This document shows positions 61,206-64,000 of a DNA stretch of 64,000 bases, piece by piece. The notes under the pieces are model-generated. The model was not told the origin of the DNA and ran no database searches. It was given only the letters and a program-made list of their open reading frames with translations. This stretch comes from Halorussus halobius (GTDB lineage: Archaea; Halobacteriota; Halobacteria; Halobacteriales; Haladaptataceae), in NCBI RefSeq assembly GCF_004765805.1, contig NZ_SBIU01000003.1, forward strand, positions 558,001-622,000, in the 5' to 3' direction. Made by a program: the position numbers and the translations under genes. Within the stretch, counting starts at the first letter, position 1. Every line of letters starts with the position of its first letter.

Positions 61206-62360
61206 TTAGAAGGAGTTCTTTATCTTCTCGAAGAAGCCCTCGTCGACGCTTATCTCCTCGCCGCCGGCCTCGGCGAACCGTTCGAGGGCCTCCTGCTGCT
61301 CGTCGTTGAGGCTCTCGGGCGTGACGACCTGCACCTGCACGTAGAGGTCGCCGTGGCCCCGCCGCCGGAGCCGCGGCATCCCCTTGCCCTTGAGCCGGAA
61401 GCGCTCGCCGCTCTGGGTGCCGGCGGGCACGTCCATCTCGACCGTCCCGTCGAGGGTCGGGACCTCGACCGTGTCGCCGAACGTCGCCTGCGGGAACGAG
61501 ATGGGGTGTTGGTGGTGGAGGTCGTCGTCGTCGCGCTCGAAGTCCGGGTGGTCCTCGACAGCGACCTCGATGAGCAGGTCGCCGTTGGGTCCGCCGTTGG
61601 GTCCGGGCGCGCCCTCCCGCTCCATCTGGAGGGTCTGGCCCGACTGGATGCCCGCGGGCACCTCGACCGACAGGGTCGCCTCCCGCCGGACGGTCCCGTC
61701 GCCGCCACAGTCCGAACAGGTCTCGCTGTAGATTTCGCCCTCGCCGCCACACCGCCGGCAGGTCTGGGTCTGCTGGACGCGGCCCAGCGGCGTCTGCTGG
61801 ACCTGCGTGACCTGCCCGCGACCGTTGCACTCCTGGCAGGTCCGGGAGTCGGTTCCCGGCGGGTGGCCCTCGCCGTCGCAGGTGTCACACCGCTCGGGCC
61901 GCCGGACGCTGACCTGCTTCTGGACGCCCTCGTAGGCCTCTTCGAGGTCGATGGTCAGTTGCGTCCGGAGGTCTTGTCCCTGCTGCGGGCGGTTGGACTG
62001 GCGACCGCCGCCGAAGAACTGCTCGAAGATGTCTCCCATGCCGCCGCCGCCCATGCCTCCGAAGGGGTTCTGCCCGCCCATGCCGCCGGCCCCGCCAGCG
62101 CCGCCGCGACCGCCGTCGAAGCCGCCGCGCTTCTGGGCCTGCTCGAACCGCTCGTGACCCATCTGGTCGTAGGCCTGGCGCTTTTCCTCGTCGGTCAGCA
62201 CTTCCTTGGCCGTCTGGAGCTTCTTGAACTTCTCCTCGGCGTCCGGGTCGTCGCTCACGTCCGGATGGTACTCGGTAGCCTTCTCGCGATAGGCCGCCTT
62301 GATATCGTCCTCGTCGGCGTCCCTGCTCACGCCGAGTATCTCGTAGAAGTCCTCGCTCAT
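61206..62360 (-). CDS. dnaJ: DnaJ chaperone (type I Hsp40)
   Basis: DnaJ delivers unfolded proteins to DnaK and stimulates its ATPase. The 384-residue protein has all parts: a J-domain with HPD in EYHPDVSDD, a long glycine-rich region (GGFDGGRGGAGGAGGMGG), four CxxCxGxG zinc repeats (CDTCDGEGH, CQECNGRGQ, CRRCGGEGE, CSDCGGDGT) and the C-terminal beta domains. ATG 62360 (MSEDFYEILGV) is chosen over GTG 62390. dnaK and grpE are not next to it here. Confidence 0.96.
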   Translation of the reverse strand: MSEDFYEILGVSRDADEDDIKAAYREKATEYHPDVSDDPDAEEKFKKLQTAKEVLTDEEKRQAYDQMGHERFEQAQKRGGFDGGRGGAGGAGGMGGQNPFGGMGGGGMGDIFEQFFGGGRQSNRPQQGQDLRTQLTIDLEEAYEGVQKQVSVRRPERCDTCDGEGHPPGTDSRTCQECNGRGQVTQVQQTPLGRVQQTQTCRRCGGEGEIYSETCSDCGGDGTVRREATLSVEVPAGIQSGQTLQMEREGAPGPNGGPNGDLLIEVAVEDHPDFERDDDDLHHQHPISFPQATFGDTVEVPTLDGTVEMDVPAGTQSGERFRLKGKGMPRLRRRGHGDLYVQVQVVTPESLNDEQQEALERFAEAGGEEISVDEGFFEKIKNSF

Positions 62361-62464
62361 TGGTTGTCGTTCCGTAATCGGTTCTGCCACTTGAAGGAAC
62401 GGGTTTCCGGGAGTTGGCGGCCCAGCCCCGGTCGAGGGTAACCGTCGGCGACGTCGCTCGACCA

Positions 62465-62515
62465 GTTATATGAAAATACATAGACTAAAAATTTATGTAT
62501 CTGAAGTATAGTTCT
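62465..62515. promoter_or_regulatory. AT-rich island with inverted repeat ATACATA/TATGTAT
   Basis: About 50 bp of very AT-rich DNA lie between the divergent dnaJ and Cys-rich peptide genes. ATACATA at 62476-62482 and TATGTAT at 62494-62500 form an inverted repeat around 11 nt. GTATAG at 62506-62511 is placed about 24 nt before ATG 62532 and is the likely TATA box. Confidence 0.55.
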
Positions 62516-62531
62516 TATTCTGGGTTAGACG

Positions 62532-62777
62532 ATGAACTACAGACGATTCGCGATCACGCTCGTCGTCACGCTGAGTCTCCTGACCGCCGGTACGGGCGCG
62601 GTGTCGGCCGCCGACGCTGGCACGGACAAGTGCATGCCAGCTCAGGACGTCCCGACGACCGACTCCGGCGCGGGTGCGCAGGGCTGTACGCCGCCGCCGT
62701 GCGCGTACCTCTGTGACGACGTGCGGGCGAACGACCGCGTGAACGACGGTGGCCCGAGCGGCGGCCACCTGGCGTAA
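62532..62777 (+). CDS. small secreted cysteine-rich protein
   Basis: This 81-residue protein has a Sec-type signal (MNYRRFAITLVVTLSLLTAG) with a cleavage site near VSA-ADA at residue 26. The mature chain of about 55 residues has four cysteines, Cys34, Cys52, Cys57 and Cys61, that could make two disulfides, and is rich in Pro, Gly and Asp. I do not recognise a family. Small secreted Cys-rich proteins include halocin-like and extracellular signal peptides, but no function can be claimed. It has a good TATA box. Confidence 0.65.
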   Translation: MNYRRFAITLVVTLSLLTAGTGAVSAADAGTDKCMPAQDVPTTDSGAGAQGCTPPPCAYLCDDVRANDRVNDGGPSGGHLA

Positions 62778-62871
62778 ACCAGACCGGGAACGAGAACCGC
62801 GGCGGTACTCTCCCGCCCCCGATTCTCGCCGGGAGAGGCCGCTCCCGACAATCAGCGTCGCCGCAGTCGCG

Positions 62872-64000
62872 TCACGAGTTGACGTTGGTGACCGCGAAGT
62901 GGAACGTCTCCTGAGTGTCGTCGCCGTACTTCAGCGTCGCACCGACGTAGCTGCCGGCGGGCCTATCCGCGACGGGGTCGACGGTCAGCGCGACGTTCCC
63001 GCCGTCGTACTCTCCGAAGTCGACCTGACCGCTGGTACCCGGAGCGAGGGTGGCGGTGGCGTCCAGCGCCCGCAGCGCGTCGTCGGCCGGGAAGCCGGTC
63101 GCGTCGTCGGCACTGCCGTTCACGTCGCCCGCGATGGTCACCTCGGCTCCGGAGCGCTCGATGGTGGAGACGCCCACGTCGGTTTCAAGCGCGAACTCCT
63201 CGACGGTGACCGACTCCTCGCCGACGTTCTCGATGGTGAAGGTCAGACTCTCCGACTCGCTGGTCTGGGCCGAGACGCGACCGATGCGACCGGCGTCGCC
63301 GGACTGTCCCCCGCCGCCGCTGCCGGGGTCGGCGTCGGCGTCCGGATTCGTCTCGACGATGGTGCCGGATGCGCCGACGGCGATATCGTTGTTCGAGGCG
63401 TCGACGATGGCCTTGAGCCCCTGGCTGGTGGGCGTGTCGTCCTGGGACCACTGGCCGTTCGCCCGGTCGAACACCGCGCCGCCGTTGCCGACGACGTAGC
63501 CGTCGCCGCCCTCCAGCTCCACGTCGCGGAGTCCGGCCTCACCGAGCGTCTCCGAGGTCCACGTCGGTACGCCCTGGTCGTCGAGGGCGTAGTGGTAAAC
63601 CGTGCCGCTGCCGGCCGCGACCCCCACGTCGTACTCGCCGTCTGAGTCGACGCCGTAGAGGGACACGTCGGCGTCGGCGATACCAATCCGGTTCCAGGAG
63701 GCTCCGTCCGCCGTGTGGAACACCTTCGCGTTGCCGTTGACGAGGTGGCCGGACTTCTCGCCGTAGAAGTCGATGGCCTTCAACGCGTTGCCCTGACCGA
63801 CCGAGGCGGCGTTCCAGGTACCGCTCGCACCGTTGCCGAACGAGTAGTGGACGCTGCCGGAACCGCCGGCGACGTAGACGTTGGCGTCGCCCTTCGGCCC
63901 GGTGACGGCGATGTCGCTGAAGTTGTTGGTCACGTCGTTGGGCGCGGAGTGGTCGACGAGGCTGCCGGTCTCGACGTCGTACTCACCGATGGCGCCCGAG
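62872..64000 (-). CDS. surface protein with repeated beta-propeller-like blades, C-terminal part (cut by window)
   Basis: The reading frame is open to the right edge, so only the last 376 residues are seen. The visible part begins with repeats of the YCF48/BNR-like type (NVYVAGGSGSVHYSF, GHLVNGNAKVFHTADGASWNRIG, VGVAAGSGTVYHYA, GYVVGNGGAVFDRANGQWSQDD, DIAVGASGTIVETNPDADAD). A glycine-rich linker GSGGGGQSGDAG then leads to a C-terminal immunoglobulin-like domain (SLTFTIENVGEESVTVEEFALE). It should be exported; the signal lies outside the window. There is no C-terminal PGF-type anchor, so attachment to the cell is unclear. Confidence 0.75.
   Translation of the reverse strand, partial: SGAIGEYDVETGSLVDHSAPNDVTNNFSDIAVTGPKGDANVYVAGGSGSVHYSFGNGASGTWNAASVGQGNALKAIDFYGEKSGHLVNGNAKVFHTADGASWNRIGIADADVSLYGVDSDGEYDVGVAAGSGTVYHYALDDQGVPTWTSETLGEAGLRDVELEGGDGYVVGNGGAVFDRANGQWSQDDTPTSQGLKAIVDASNNDIAVGASGTIVETNPDADADPGSGGGGQSGDAGRIGRVSAQTSESESLTFTIENVGEESVTVEEFALETDVGVSTIERSGAEVTIAGDVNGSADDATGFPADDALRALDATATLAPGTSGQVDFGEYDGGNVALTVDPVADRPAGSYVGATLKYGDDTQETFHFAVTNVNS

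Noticed and set aside
61126..62481. Frames antisense or out of phase with dnaJ
   Set aside because: dnaJ has a complete J-domain, glycine region and four zinc repeats in its own phase.

Overview
The window is 64 kb of very GC-rich archaeal DNA from a haloarchaeon (class Halobacteria). The signs are acidic proteins (Asp/Glu-rich, Lys-poor), AT-rich TATA boxes about 25-30 nt upstream of many start codons (leaderless genes), Tat signal peptides, and archaeal or haloarchaeal markers: LonB, archaeal NadM, Agl23, a NuoA-N complex with fused NuoCD, and cox-cluster small membrane proteins. A Halorussus-like organism is possible, but the sequence alone cannot prove the genus. I recognised no rRNA, tRNA, CRISPR array, intact insertion sequence or prophage. 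The gene content is mostly chromosomal housekeeping.

Layout: 0.3-4.8 kb holds a methyltransferase, a membrane protein, a ribH-aminotransferase pair and the Agl23-type membrane protein. 4.9-6.7 kb is purK-purE. 6.9-8.2 kb is a PQQ-propeller lipoprotein. 8.9-19.4 kb is an eleven-gene complex I operon (nuoA, B, CD, H, I, J1, J2, K, L, M, N) without the NADH-input subunits. 20-21.5 kb is a TrkA_N-DHH phosphoesterase. 22.2-27.7 kb holds the methylmalonyl-CoA mutase large subunit, an ABC-2 exporter with a divergent zinc-ribbon regulator, and a CBS-ParB/Srx protein. 27.8-33 kb holds an acyl-CoA ligase and a cytochrome oxidase group: subunit I, three small membrane proteins and a newly noticed 28-residue microprotein. 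33-39.6 kb holds a protease/inhibitor neighbourhood and small enzymes.

40.3-44.9 kb and 48.3-52.0 kb are two operons that look like parts of one type IV pilus-like machine. The first has pilin-like membrane proteins and a 1050-residue surface protein; the second has a secretion ATPase and a TadC-like membrane platform. They start with almost identical promoter-leader blocks, and their upstream regions share further motifs. Between them lie a DUF5791-like gene, an SDR protein and a membrane-anchored DHH phosphoesterase. 52-62.4 kb holds nadM, lonB, a protein that looks like two copies of the N-terminal lobe of AMP-ligases, a GNAT enzyme, an acetyl-CoA-synthetase-like ligase, a CPBP protease and dnaJ. 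The right end has a small Cys-rich secreted protein and a surface protein cut by the window edge.

Intergenic DNA is unusually structured. A dispersed GC-rich element ending in GAAGCTAGCT appears in both orientations around 19.5, 40.1, 44.9 and 45.8 kb. Short tandem repeats of 15, 22, 23, 24, 26 and 51 bp occupy other gaps.
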